A DNA stretch of 64,000 nt from NCBI GenBank assembly GCA_028386065.3, contig JAKUCV010007109.1, positions 44,254 through 108,253 of the forward strand. The letters are read 5' to 3'. The notes beneath the pieces were generated by a model. It was not told the origin of the DNA and made no database searches. It saw nothing but the letters and a program-made list of their open reading frames with translations. This DNA comes from Turnera subulata (taxonomy: Eukaryota > Streptophyta > Magnoliopsida > Malpighiales > Passifloraceae). Of the stretch, positions 11,078 through 21,656 are shown in pieces. The position numbers were made by a program, and so were the translations under genes. Every line of letters starts with the position of its first letter. Position 1 is the first letter of the stretch.

Positions 11078-13798
11078 TTATAGCTTCAAATTCAGGAGGT
11101 TAGCAAGCCTCTGGCCCCAATCCTTATCAGCCTGTTGTGACACAACACGAGTTAATAAAGCACATTAGTATAGTGAAAACTAAAACATCAACTATTCCAT
11201 TGGAATACTAATAGAATCAAGTCAACTAAATTTCTAAAAATCGAATCACCATCCAAGCATCAATTCCGTAGCAACATTGTCATTTCTTTATGCTTTTTTT
11301 TTGTTGAACAGCCATTTCTGTATGTTTATGCACGAGGTGATAAGCATTTTTACCTCATAACAATAGGAGACAAAAGTCTTGCGGATTTCATCTTTAGTCT
11401 TGGGGTCAGACAAGGCTTTGCCCAAACGTTGAATAAGGCGCTCTTGCCTTCAGGGAAAAAAATGAAATAAAAAGGTGAATTCCTTTAAACATATAAATAC
11501 CCAGATCATCATCGATCACAAAAAAATAGCAACATCATAAAAAACTCAATGACGACACGAATTGCCTTATAGCTATAGTTACAACGGTGATGATACCTCG
11601 CTGGATCGAAGGAACGGTATCTTTCCCCTGGTTGCTTAAAGTTATTTTGCTTGGAGATCTCGCGCTGTAATAAAAAACTCACAAGTCACCGTAGGAATTG
11701 CACTTAGATTGAAAAATTGGAATAATCAAAGATATTCTTAAAATCAAACAACCGTATGATGACAAATTATGTATATCAGGAAAGTTTTATGAAAGCCATA
11801 ACTAATTGATTATTTCACTTATATTGATTGATTAGCATCAAAAAGTTATACTCATTGATGCGGACATAAAAAATAAACAGTGGTGGGAGTACGATTCCCT
11901 CAATTCCACTAAAGCATTTGTAAGTTCAAATTTAAAAATTTGAACACCTAGGAAAGTAAAATAATGAATAGCATAAAAAAGTAAAATAATGAAAAAACAA
12001 GTTACCCTCTCACGTCTGCCACTCAAGCTGGCAGAAATGATGGAATACTTCTTGGCTGGACGAACATTATCATACCACGAAGGGTAGTAATTAACCTACA
12101 AATAAGAAACATGGCATATCATTAGGAGAAACATGGCATATCATTAGGATTAGCTAGAGAACCCAAAATGATACTCATGGGAGACTAGAAAGACCATATA
12201 TATACCTGATCCTCTCTCTTAGTAAAATTCATAAACCCATCATAGTTATTGTTATGATGCTCAGTCTTGGGCGCATTGACGGGAAGCAGCAAATGGTTTG
12301 CTCCAAGGCGATACCTTTGTGCGTCCCCATAAGCAAAGAGTCTACCTTGAAGAAACTTATCATCAGAATAATAGATTCCAGGAACCACATGAGCAGGATC
12401 AAAGGCAAGCAGCTCAGACTCGTTAAAGAAGTTATCCACATTCTTGTTCAGCACCATCCGCCCCACGGGTCGGAGAGGGAATTCGTCTTCAGGCCAAATC
12501 TTGGTAACATCGAGTGGGTCGAAGTCATACTTGTCTTCATTAGTTGGATCCATTGTCTGAATGTAGAGTTTCCACTCAGGGAAGTCTCCAGCCTCGATGC
12601 TATCATAGAGATCCTGAGTGGCGTGGCTGATATTGGCTCCACCAACCTTGACTGCCTCGTCATCCAATAAGGACTTGACCCCTTGGGAGGATATCCAATG
12701 GAACTTCACGTACACCACCTTACCGTCCTTGTTGATGAGAGTGAAGGCGTGGATAGCATATCCGTTCATGTGCCTGTAGTTGAGTGGAATACCCAAATCG
12801 TCAAAGAAGTAGGTAATCGTATTCAGGCCCTCAGGGTGGTGTGAGAGGAAATCAAACGCCCTCCACATTTCTTGAATATTGTTCTTGGGGTTGGGTTTGA
12901 AAGCGTGAGTAATATCAGCGAACTCCATTGGGTCACGGATGAAAAATACAGGGATGTGAAATCCAAGCAAATCATAGTTACCCTGTAAAGAAACAAGAAC
13001 AGTGGAATTAGCAAGCGAAAGATCATAGAGATTTGCTAGAGACCAATTAGGGTAATGAATATTCTATGTGTAAAAGGAAATATTGGGTGGCCGGGTACCT
13101 CTCTGGTGTAAATTTTCACGGCAAAGCCACGGGGTTCTCTTAGAGTTTCAGGACTGCCACGCCCATGGACGACGGTTGAAAACCTGGCGATAAGGGGGGT
13201 TTGGACACCAGGGGCACGCAGGAAATCAGCCATGGTCACGTCGGTTACATCATGAGTAACTTCGAAGAATCCTTTGGCACTAACTCCCCTGGCATGAACC
13301 AGACGCTCAGGAATGCGTTCCCTGTTCAAATGGGCCATCTTCTCTATAAACTGATAGTCTTCAAGCAGAATAGGGCCTGTTGTTACGAAACATTACGCCT
13401 CAAAAGAGTAAGAATGATCTCACGTAGCATATATATAATATCTGCATGGTTATATGAAAATTTGATAGGCTTAGATATTCTATATATATATATGATCACC
13501 TCTTGTTCCAACAGTAAGTGATGAAGCATCGTTATAAACTGGTTCTCCGGCGTTTGTGGTCAAGAATTTAGAATCGTAGTCGTCGGATGGTATGTACTGC
13601 ATCAAACAAACACAAATTGTCAGGGAAGTTAAAAGGAAGGTCCATTATTTGAGCCAATGGATGCAGAGACATATAAGGCCAACAAATTGGCTAGAGTCAT
13701 ATATCATCTCAGTGCAACTCAGAAATTAAGGAAACTGATCTACGTGAACCAAATTAGAAGGGTACACTAGCTAAGAGTGGTACCTTGTAAGGATCCAT
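11078..13798 (-). CDS. CAT: Catalase copy 2, catalytic Asn replaced
   Basis: Eight exons: complement of 11078..11131, 11354..11447, 11597..11664, 12006..12095, 12206..12982, 13099..13376, 13500..13596, 13784..13798. All splice sites are GT-AG, the frame is intact, and the product is 490 aa. His65 and heme-ligand Tyr348 are kept. The distal-pocket motif GNNFP is GFHIP, so Asn138 is Phe and the next Asn is His. RDPRG in exon 3 is REPRG, and ERVVHA is ERLVHA. The tail is [12 protein letters not shown]. Asn138 together with His65 handles peroxide in known catalases, so activity should be strongly altered (inference). The intact frame argues against a simple pseudogene. A 463 bp element interrupts the DNA just upstream of its TATA box. 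Confidence 0.92.
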
Positions 13799-13930
13799 AA
13801 TGTCTACAGTATTGGACAGAGAAGGGTCAGCTTTGGGCAAGATGCAAAAGAATTGTGTAGATGTTTTGGTTCGAAAAAAAAAAAAAAGAATGCGTCGATG
13901 TTTATGGCCAACAACGAAGATAGCTCCTCA

Positions 13931-13937
13931 TTTTATA
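13931..13937 (-). promoter_or_regulatory. TATA box of catalase copy 2
   Basis: TATAAAA followed by TGAGGAGCTATCTTCG on the minus strand, 133 bp upstream of the start codon. The inverted-repeat element begins right beside it at 13939. Confidence 0.7.
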
Positions 13938-13938
13938 G

Positions 13939-14401
13939 GGTTTTCGGGTTTTTTGGGCCCCTATGTTTAATGGTTTGGCCAATTTGGTACCCCGACATTT
14001 TTTTTAGCCGGGCATATACCCCGAGATTGCATGGGCAGGCCAAACGTATACCCCTGGTCAGGCACCTGCTGACGTGGAGGCTGCCCGGGGTATTTGCGCG
14101 TGTTACTTTAGCAAAACGACGTCGTTTTAGAGGATTGGCTTTGAGTAAAGTGGGCCCCACTAAGCCACCTGTGTCCCACGTGGCATGAAACGACGTCGTT
14201 TTCTCACTTAAAACGACGTCGTTTTGCTACAGTAACACGCGCAAATACCCCGGCAGCCTCCACGTCAGTAGGTGCCTGACCAGGGGTATACGTTTGGCCT
14301 GCCCATGCAATCTCAGGGTATATGCCCGGCCAAAAAAAATATTGGGGTACCAAATTGGCCAAACCACTAAACACGGGGGCCCAAAAAACCCAAAAACCCC
14401 C
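13939..14401. mobile_element. Foldback/MITE element with long terminal inverted repeats
   Basis: A 463 bp element. The left arm (about 13939-14128) and right arm (about 14207-14401) are near-perfect inverted repeats of about 190 bp, starting GGTTTTCGGGTTTTTTGGG on the left and ending CCCAAAAACCCCC on the right. Flanks repeat TTATAG (13933-13938 and 14402-14407), a likely target duplication. The inner part holds three copies of the ACGACGTCGT palindrome (about 14112, 14188, 14209). ORFs in both arms are mirror images of the same repeat and are not genes. Confidence 0.85.
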
Positions 14402-16484
14402 TTATAGAAGCTGATTGAGAAGAGCTGTTATGTATAGCTACTGTAGGTCTATATATTATCACTACTAATTTTCAATGCTTCAGCAACCACCAAAGTGGTT
14501 GGAGATAGGAAAGAGGGAGTGTTCCAACCGATCCCTAACCATTACTAAATTGGAAAAGCCTATATAATCCCGTCATCATCCAATTTAGCCATTTCAATCG
14601 ATTGGTAATCTCAATTTTGAGTTAACTTTTGAGTTTAGAGAGGATACTAGTTTTCAGTTTAAAGGAAAACTAATTTTATTTTAACAATTTACTATCGTCA
14701 AGAAAGAAGCTCTGCAATATATAAATTTGTTATTATTTAATTACTAAAAAATTAATTTTATGATATTTCTGTAAAATTGCAGAAAAAAAGATATTTTACT
14801 GAGCCAAAATTTTTGTTGTCTATTACAGAATAATAAACATAACAATAATTTTGTGCAACAAGAAAAAAAATATACGTATCAATCTAAAGTAGTGGATATA
14901 TAAAAGCAATTCAACAAGTATTACAAATCTTTTGCATCAAAAAAAAGTATTACAAATCTTCAGGAACGACAAGCTCGTCTCCTCTGAATAATGGTCTTTT
15001 CCAATTCATTCTCTCAGTAAAGGATCCACAGGAACTTCCTAAAGCTCAATTACAGCAAACGCGCAACTGTCACCAAACACACACCCAAACGCGACTTTTA
15101 GCATTGAGAGAAAATTTTCACCTCTTGCAAAAGAAAAGAGAAATGCGTAGTTACATGATGCTCCTAGAGAAGATGCCTAATCCGGATAAGGATTTGAATT
15201 TTTCGGTAATATTAAGATCATGGTAGACGACACATCGCTCTCTTAAACATGTTTATAATGTAAGGAGTCCTTGTTCGTTTTGAGTGAGAGCCCGTCCTCT
15301 CACCCCATCCAATTGGTCATAGTTTACCAATAGAGCTCAAAAGCACTTAAGGATTTTATGCCTTTATCAAGTTACATAGTTGTTTTTACTTTAAGAGTGT
15401 TTTTAGACAATCCCGTAAAACAAATTCTCCCTCAAGGGGTATCCTTTCTTTTCGTAAGAGAAAGACCTTTACTTGTAAAATTCACTACAACAAATTTATT
15501 CTTTGGGGACATTTTTTGTGATGACATTCTGAAATTCGTCTCCTAACATGGGGTTTTTGGTGACGAAAAATGGATAATATGTCACCAATATAATATTTTT
15601 GTGACGAGGTCAAGTCATCACAAGTAATGAACGTTTTGTCTCCAAAAGTATTATTTGGTGACAAAAATCATAAGCGTCACCCGAATTCATCACTAATAAA
15701 TTAGAGCTAAAATTTTTTAGCGCCAAGATATGGAGGGAAAATTTTTTTCTACGACTTTCACCCCCTTGTTTTGTTTGTCACTTAAAAAGTTAAGAATAGA
15801 CATACTATTTATTAAGGAGGTGTAACAGAGAGAGGAACTAGCTTTTCAAGGCTTTGGAACTAATCATGTTCTTAATTAGTTTTGTGACAAACATCGTATC
15901 GATAATGCACGGTCCAATTCAAAAGGGTTGTTTTTTCACGAATAAGGCACACACTACATTTGGCCTGAAGGAGCCTAAGTATATGAAAACCAAGAAAAAC
16001 ATATTGTTTCCTCTTCAGGCGGGGGACTTACTAGTGTTTTTGGAGTTTTCATAAGGTTGTTTAATTCTTCTTCACTACAAATTTTTCTATATATAAATCA
16101 TAGCTGAAGATCTGTCTTTTTAGAATGTATAGCTCATGTTTGACTTAAGACTTCTTCTAGTTTTCTTGATCATGTACCTGGACAGAGCTAGTATCAGGGA
16201 TAGAAAGGGGGGACTAATTAATCATGATGAGTCTGTCATCAACGTATATAAATATTCTGGAAGCATATTAATTTGGGTTGAAAAAATAATCTCAGGGTCC
16301 CTAATAAGATTTGGCGATGAGGAGCCTTTAGGCTTGGTGATGACCGTGGAGAGCTCCGCCATCATGAACAAGGAGGGGGTTGATTGGGCCGATGACACAG
16401 ACGAGATTGTTGTCTTCGGTGGTGGTGGTGGTGGTGCAGTTGAAGATAGGTGGTGGCGGTGGTGGTGATGGTGGTGCAATTGAA
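14402..16484. other. Spacer upstream of catalase copy 2
   Basis: Contains blocks shared with the spacers at 37.5-38.64 and 43.0-44.7 kb (for example the CATGTACCTGGACAGAGCTA block near 16170). A segment at about 15484-15760 beginning CACTACAACAAA is absent from the other spacers; its start resembles a CACTA-type transposon end, but I see no matching far end. At 16417-16475 there is a (GGT)n tract next to the LTR of element A. From about 16305 to 16410 the sequence is not shared with the other spacers and may be a captured gene fragment. No intact gene seen. Confidence 0.5.
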
Positions 16485-18293
16485 TGAAACGCCCCGTCCC
16501 GTATTTACCGTACACAGTAAACACGAGCCGGAACTGTGACAACCCAACCAAATAAGCCCAAGCATACAGTGTACACAACCATAACTCGGGCCCAACGGCC
16601 CAAAATAATAAACATCAATAATAACATATCCGGCCCATTGGCCCAATAATAATAAAAAACAGTGCACAGCGGAAGACTTGAAGACTCACAAACACTGTAT
16701 GCGACACCAATGCAAACTATGGATCCAAGTCCTATCCAAGGGATAACGCCGCAGCCTGTCTGGAATGCAACATACCTGAACCACAAATAACTCAACCTAC
16801 GGGATGAAAGCCCGCAGGTGAGGGGTGAGTCCGAAGTGCCCACCGGGTAAAACCCATAAGCAAATATACATAAACAACAACCGTAAATTCCCTAGTCACA
16901 TCACCAACATCTGACAAAGGTTCTCACGAACCTTAAATGACACACATGTGATTCTAGACACACTATTCCAATTTTATTATCAGGGCCCCTATCACAAGTT
17001 AAATGATGGCCGTCGCCTGGTAGTCAAACTAGCTAGCCCGTGGACCCCGCCCTGGTACCTCCACGTATAACAGCAGACCCCAAGCACACTCTCCCCCAGC
17101 GCCTAAATATAAATAACTGCTACAGACAGGGAGCAGACCCCAAGCACACTCTCCCCCAGCACCATAAAATAAGACTACCATCTGGTTGTTCCAACATTTA
17201 ACTGTGACTTACTAGATGTCTAAATGTATCCAGTTTATTAAGATTACCATTTTAGTCTTGTTACCACTATATTGTTAACCAATCATCGATACATTATCCC
17301 GAGCAGGCTCGCAGCCTCTCCGCTCGTCTGGATAATATAAACTTATTCCAAACTATTCCCATAATAGTACCCTCGGTACCCAGTTTACACATTTCTCACA
17401 ATCAACAACAGTAATAGTCTTACTTATAACCATAATTTCAACCTCATCAATGATATCAACAGCAATAATAATTTCAACAACATCAACGGCAACAATTATC
17501 AATCAAAATCATCTCAAAACAAACCATACACAGCCACAAAGTATCATACCAGCAACATCGAACACAGTAAGCAAACAGCAACTTGATATCATGGGATGTA
17601 TATAAATATTTACTTAACCTCACCTTAGCCGATTACTCAACTCCGGAAAAATGACCGGTCCGACGCCGGCTCCTCGGGAAACTGCCCGATATCCAACCTA
17701 TACATCAAAACAACACATACTCACATAAATGCACATAATCGGTATGCTATGATGCCAAACTGCGAATTAATCCCATCCCGATTCCTATCCGTTATTATTT
17801 CCATTTACCGAAAATATTTACCGTACGTATTTCCGAATATAATTTCGGTACCATACTTTAATTAAAATTCTTTTCAAAATATTTTCATAAAATAAATATA
17901 ATTTCCAAAATAATAATCATCATAATTTTTCTGGAATTTATAATATATGTATATATTTTCCATAATATTTCCAAATACTTTTCCAAACAATTACATTATC
18001 AAAATAATTATATATTTCAGAAATATAAATCATGTTTACCACAAATACTTATTTTCCCAAAAGGTACCAGTTACCATAATTTTACAGAAAAATTAATTAC
18101 GTATTTATAATTTTTCAGAATATATATATACAACATTTATTTCTTCCCTAGTTATATATAATAACATTTTTCAAAACAAAATATATATATATACATACAT
18201 TTTTCCTAAAACAATAAATCATACTGTATATACTTTTCTCAATGTGGATATATTTTTTTCTTGAAAATTAAATACCAGTAATTATATAAACAG

Positions 18294-18331
<38 letters not shown>

Positions 18332-19310
18332 AATAAAACAAAACCAACCCGGATCCAACCCAGGAGGCGCGACCCGGACAAGCACGCGGGTCGACTACTC
18401 GGATCTGCTCACCTTTCTGCAACGGCGGGCGACGACGGCGAGGCATGGGAGCAGAGGGGCGGCACGGCAAGCGGCACGAAGCGAGCGGCAGAGACAGGTG
18501 CTGGTGTGGAGGCGGCGTCGTCGGCGTGAAGTGGCAGGCGTGAGGGAGCTAGATCCGTCGGGTTCTCCGCCGGGTCGTTGGCGCATGACGGCGTCTACGG
18601 CGACGGAATCAAGCGGGGAAGCCGGGGTTCCGGTCGCGACGATGAGGAGATGACGTTGGTGGCGGCGGTGAAGCTCGATTCGGCGCAGATCGGCTGCACA
18701 TGAACAGTGGCCGGGGAGGGGCGAAGGTGACGACTGTTCCTCAATTTTTTTTCTTCTTTTTTCTTCTTTTTCCCTATTTTCTTCTTTGTTTTCTGATTTT
18801 TCGAAATTCTTTTTTTTCTTCTTTTTTTTTCTTCTTTCTTTTTTTTTCATTATCTCTCTGTTTCTTTTTTTTTCTATTTCTTTCTGTTTTTTTTTTTCTT
18901 TTTTTTCCTTTTTTTTCCTCTCTTTTTCTTTTTCCTCTCCTTTTCTCTCTCTTTTTTTTTTCTTCTTCTCCTCCTCCTCCTCCGGCTGCCTTCTTCATTA
19001 TATAACTGAAAATTTACTATTACACTTGTGATATCAATAATACAGGCGGGTCCGATCCGGACCAGAAAATAACTGATACCCACTTAGTTATTTTCCGGTG
19101 TGATTTTCCGAGAAATTCCGAAACCCGAAAAATACCAACTTAGTTCCGAAAAATCCACGAAAAAATCACGAGGGCGGGAAAACCCTCGGTTTCGAAAAAC
19201 GACTCCCGATTTACCTTGAATTAATTACCCAGGATTAATTCAACAGTAAATCACGGTAAAACGACTTCCACAGTCCCGGTAAAAATCAAAAATTTACCCG
19301 GGCTGTTACA
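16485..19310 (-). repeat. 3' LTR of element A (2.8 kb)
   Basis: Ends are TGAAACGCCCCG on the left and GGGCTGTTACA on the right (plus-strand view). Its first 1.0 kb is nearly identical to 21657-22675. Inside are a tandem AGCAGACCCCAAGCACACTC repeat (17080-17160), a (TA)n run (about 18296-18325) and a strongly pyrimidine-rich stretch (about 18741-18985). The long Lys/Glu-rich and Phe-rich ORFs here come from that stretch and are not genes. Confidence 0.85.
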
Positions 19311-19453
19311 TTCTACCCCCTTAAAAAGAATTTCGTCCTCGAAATTCCGTCTTATCCGTGGGTCCTACCACGATAAGATTCTGGCACACTCTGCCAGGTG
19401 TCCAACCTCAACATGAGATACCGCTTATACCCTTAGGCGACATCTCATCCGCT

Positions 19454-19461
19454 TATAAATA
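19454..19461 (+). promoter_or_regulatory. TATA box ahead of the 125-aa antisense ORF
   Basis: TATAAATA on the plus strand, 42 bp before the ATG at 19496. A start about 30 bp downstream would leave a very short leader. It points opposite to element A. Confidence 0.55.
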
Positions 19462-19495
19462 CCAAACCTCATGACTGGCATACTCACACACAGTC

Positions 19496-19873
19496 ATGGA
19501 CTCTCCACTGAGATCAAGAACGACCTCTGACTCCGAGAACAACAGCTACATCGGCGGCACTGCCTTCCCGACAAGTTCCGATGAAGAACCCCCGAAGAAG
19601 CGATTCAAAACCAACATCATCGGCCTGAAGGAGCACATGGTGGTCTCCCCGAAACGACGGAAGAAACGTGCCAGCAAGAAGGCTGAAGATCGCAAGGGCA
19701 AGGCGGTAGCTGAGAGCAGCACTCCGCAGCAGAAACTGACGCAGCTGAACGTCTCCCTGAAGAAGATCAGCTCGGCGGTGGCGCAGATCGAACTGGCGTG
19801 TGCGGAACTGTTCCCACACATGAAGAACGTCCAACAACTTGTAAAAGACCTAGAGAAGCAAGTAACTCCATAG
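19496..19873 (+). CDS. Antisense ORF 1 of element A (unknown, basic, 125 aa)
   Basis: I do not recognise this protein. It begins MDSPLRSRTTSDSENN. An acidic/proline stretch (SSDEEPPKKRF, about residues 27-37) is followed by a strongly basic stretch that looks like a nuclear-localisation signal (SPKRRKKRASKK, about 52-63). A C-terminal helix-prone region (about 78-123) has regular hydrophobic spacing consistent with a coiled coil. It is intronless, with a TATA box 42 bp upstream and AATAAA-type sequences just after the stop (about 19905). It lies antisense between the gag remnant and the 3' LTR of element A. GC content is clearly higher than the flanks, supporting real coding sequence. Function unknown. 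Confidence 0.6.
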   Translation: MDSPLRSRTTSDSENNSYIGGTAFPTSSDEEPPKKRFKTNIIGLKEHMVVSPKRRKKRASKKAEDRKGKAVAESSTPQQKLTQLNVSLKKISSAVAQIELACAELFPHMKNVQQLVKDLEKQVTP

Positions 19874-20575
19874 AGTACTTCTTCTCCGATGTAAAACCTT
19901 ATGAAATAAATAAAATAAATTTCCTTTTAAAGTCAAAATCTCTTATGTGAAGAAATCTTATGTTAAACGGAAAATAAAACATCTCAAAGCAAAATAAGAA
20001 TCAACTATAAGAATATAAAATCAAATTTAAAGAAATTAATGACAAAACTCATTTAACAATTCAAAACAAAAAGAAATTAAAACCAAAACATGTTTTCATG
20101 AACGGTGCTCGTATCGGACGTGAACATCCTCGAATCACGAAACGTAACTCGCACAGCTAACGGTGACGATCACGAGCACGTCCTGTGTCCCTCGAAAGAA
20201 ATGTTACCCACTTGTTCACAATTGTCCGCATGAGCCAAAAACGTCTGTCTCGTCTCGTATCTCTCCACGATGTCCGAACAGCTGTGAACTTGTCGCACAT
20301 GCACTCTACTTAAGGTGTGGTCCCATCCGTCTAGCCTCAACGATCACGGATGCATGTGATAAAAGATGCAGAAAAATATAGTAAGACCATGAAAAGAAAA
20401 GACAAGGTAGCCAGAGCGAAAGAAAATCATGAGATGGAAAAGGCTGAAAAACTCTGGCATGGCAGTCCGAAAAATGCGTAAAGTAACAAAGCAATAAATA
20501 AAGCAACGGTAAAATTCAAAAAGCAAAATCTTGAAAATAAAAAAAAAAAAACGGTAATCACGCTCCCCATAAGAG

Positions 20576-20583
20576 TATAAAAG
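20576..20583 (+). promoter_or_regulatory. TATA box ahead of the 227-aa antisense ORF
   Basis: TATAAAAG on the plus strand, 117 bp before the ATG at 20693, followed by an A/C-rich leader typical of a plant 5' UTR. Confidence 0.55.
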
Positions 20584-20692
20584 GAAGAGCGGTGATGTGT
20601 AAATTATCAAAGCATTTTAAAAGCAAACAAAACACTCAGGCAAACAAAACCACAAAACGCTGAAAAACAAAAGACCAAAACGTCCCAACACA

Positions 20693-21376
20693 ATGCCTGC
20701 TCCATCCTCCGTTTTCTTCGTCGAAGGTGCCAACCTAGGTAGAAGGAACCGTCTGGCGTACAGCATGGTCAACGAACGCGCTGAAGAGCTACCGAACGAG
20801 CTCGGCAGAATGCCGCGTCTAGTCTTTGTCGACGAGCTCTACTCATCGCGGTTCTTCGTCACTCCAATGGAAGAGGTGTTCTTCCTAGAGGACCACAGCA
20901 CTCTGAGGACATCCTACTACGGATCGGCAAACTCCGTGATGTTCTTCATCTCCGAAAGGCTACAGGAGTTCAACCTGGAGTCCACTTGCCAAACTGTGGA
21001 GCAAGGTGCCTACTACCAGCTCTCGAAGATGGCTCAGAGCATGCCCAAAATGTCTCGGCTACCTCCAACTTGGCCAAAGGCCCCACTGCTGGTGTGGAAC
21101 TGCAGAGGAGTGGCAAGGCGTGCCCAGGAGTTCTCGCGTACTCTGAGGGACCTGAAGAACCAATACAAACCGAACATGGTTCGTCTGACAGAGACCCAAT
21201 GGCAACCACGGGACGATCACGGTCTCATCCCTCTTCGGTTCCCTCAAGCTAACCGGTTCGAGATTCCTGGCCAGAGCAACAGAGGCGGCATGTGGTTCTC
21301 GTGGAGTGACAGAGTCACGGTCGACATCAACAGCGACCCAAACAGTTTCCGTGTCAACATCGTTCCAAATCGTTAA
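20693..21376 (+). CDS. Antisense ORF 2 of element A (endonuclease-like C-terminal part, 227 aa)
   Basis: The N-terminal half (about residues 1-125) is unfamiliar: MPAPSSVFFVEGANLG, then a region with VDELYSSRFFVTPMEEVFFL. The C-terminal half resembles the start of the LINE-type apurinic endonuclease (EEP) domain: LLVWNCRGVARR at about 132-143, LTETQ at about 164-168 (the usual position of the catalytic Glu), and GGMWFSW near 198-204. It stops soon afterwards, so the rest of the EEP domain, including its C-terminal catalytic residues, is absent. The ORF is intronless, GC-rich and antisense to element A, with its own TATA box. It may be a captured and truncated LINE or host segment. Nuclease activity is unlikely from this fragment alone. 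Confidence 0.6.
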   Translation: MPAPSSVFFVEGANLGRRNRLAYSMVNERAEELPNELGRMPRLVFVDELYSSRFFVTPMEEVFFLEDHSTLRTSYYGSANSVMFFISERLQEFNLESTCQTVEQGAYYQLSKMAQSMPKMSRLPPTWPKAPLLVWNCRGVARRAQEFSRTLRDLKNQYKPNMVRLTETQWQPRDDHGLIPLRFPQANRFEIPGQSNRGGMWFSWSDRVTVDINSDPNSFRVNIVPNR

Positions 21377-21656
21377 ATGTATTTTTCTTTATTTTTATAA
21401 AATATCAAAAATCAATGTGATATTTCTGTTTGTATCTCAAATATTAGTATTATCAATAATATTTATATTTTTGCTTATTATGTCATCATTACCTCTTATG
21501 TGTATGTTCCGCGACAGCTGGCGTCCCTTGACTGGATCCATAATGCACTAACTAAAAGATATAAAATAATAAACAACTTGAGCGAACTATGCACACAAGA
21601 CAACAAACACACAAAGACTGCCCAACAAGACCTAACGCCCGCTCCGCTACCAAAAA

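Noticed and set aside
13853..14188. ORFs across the foldback element
   Set aside because: They are translations of the inverted-repeat arms; the same arm gives ORFs on both strands.
15484..15760. A CACTA transposon suggested by CACTACAACAAA
   Set aside because: Only one end is seen and no target duplication, so it is mentioned only in the spacer entry.
18395..19083. Lys/Glu-rich and Phe-rich ORFs on both strands
   Set aside because: They come from the pyrimidine-rich stretch inside the LTR of element A; composition explains them.
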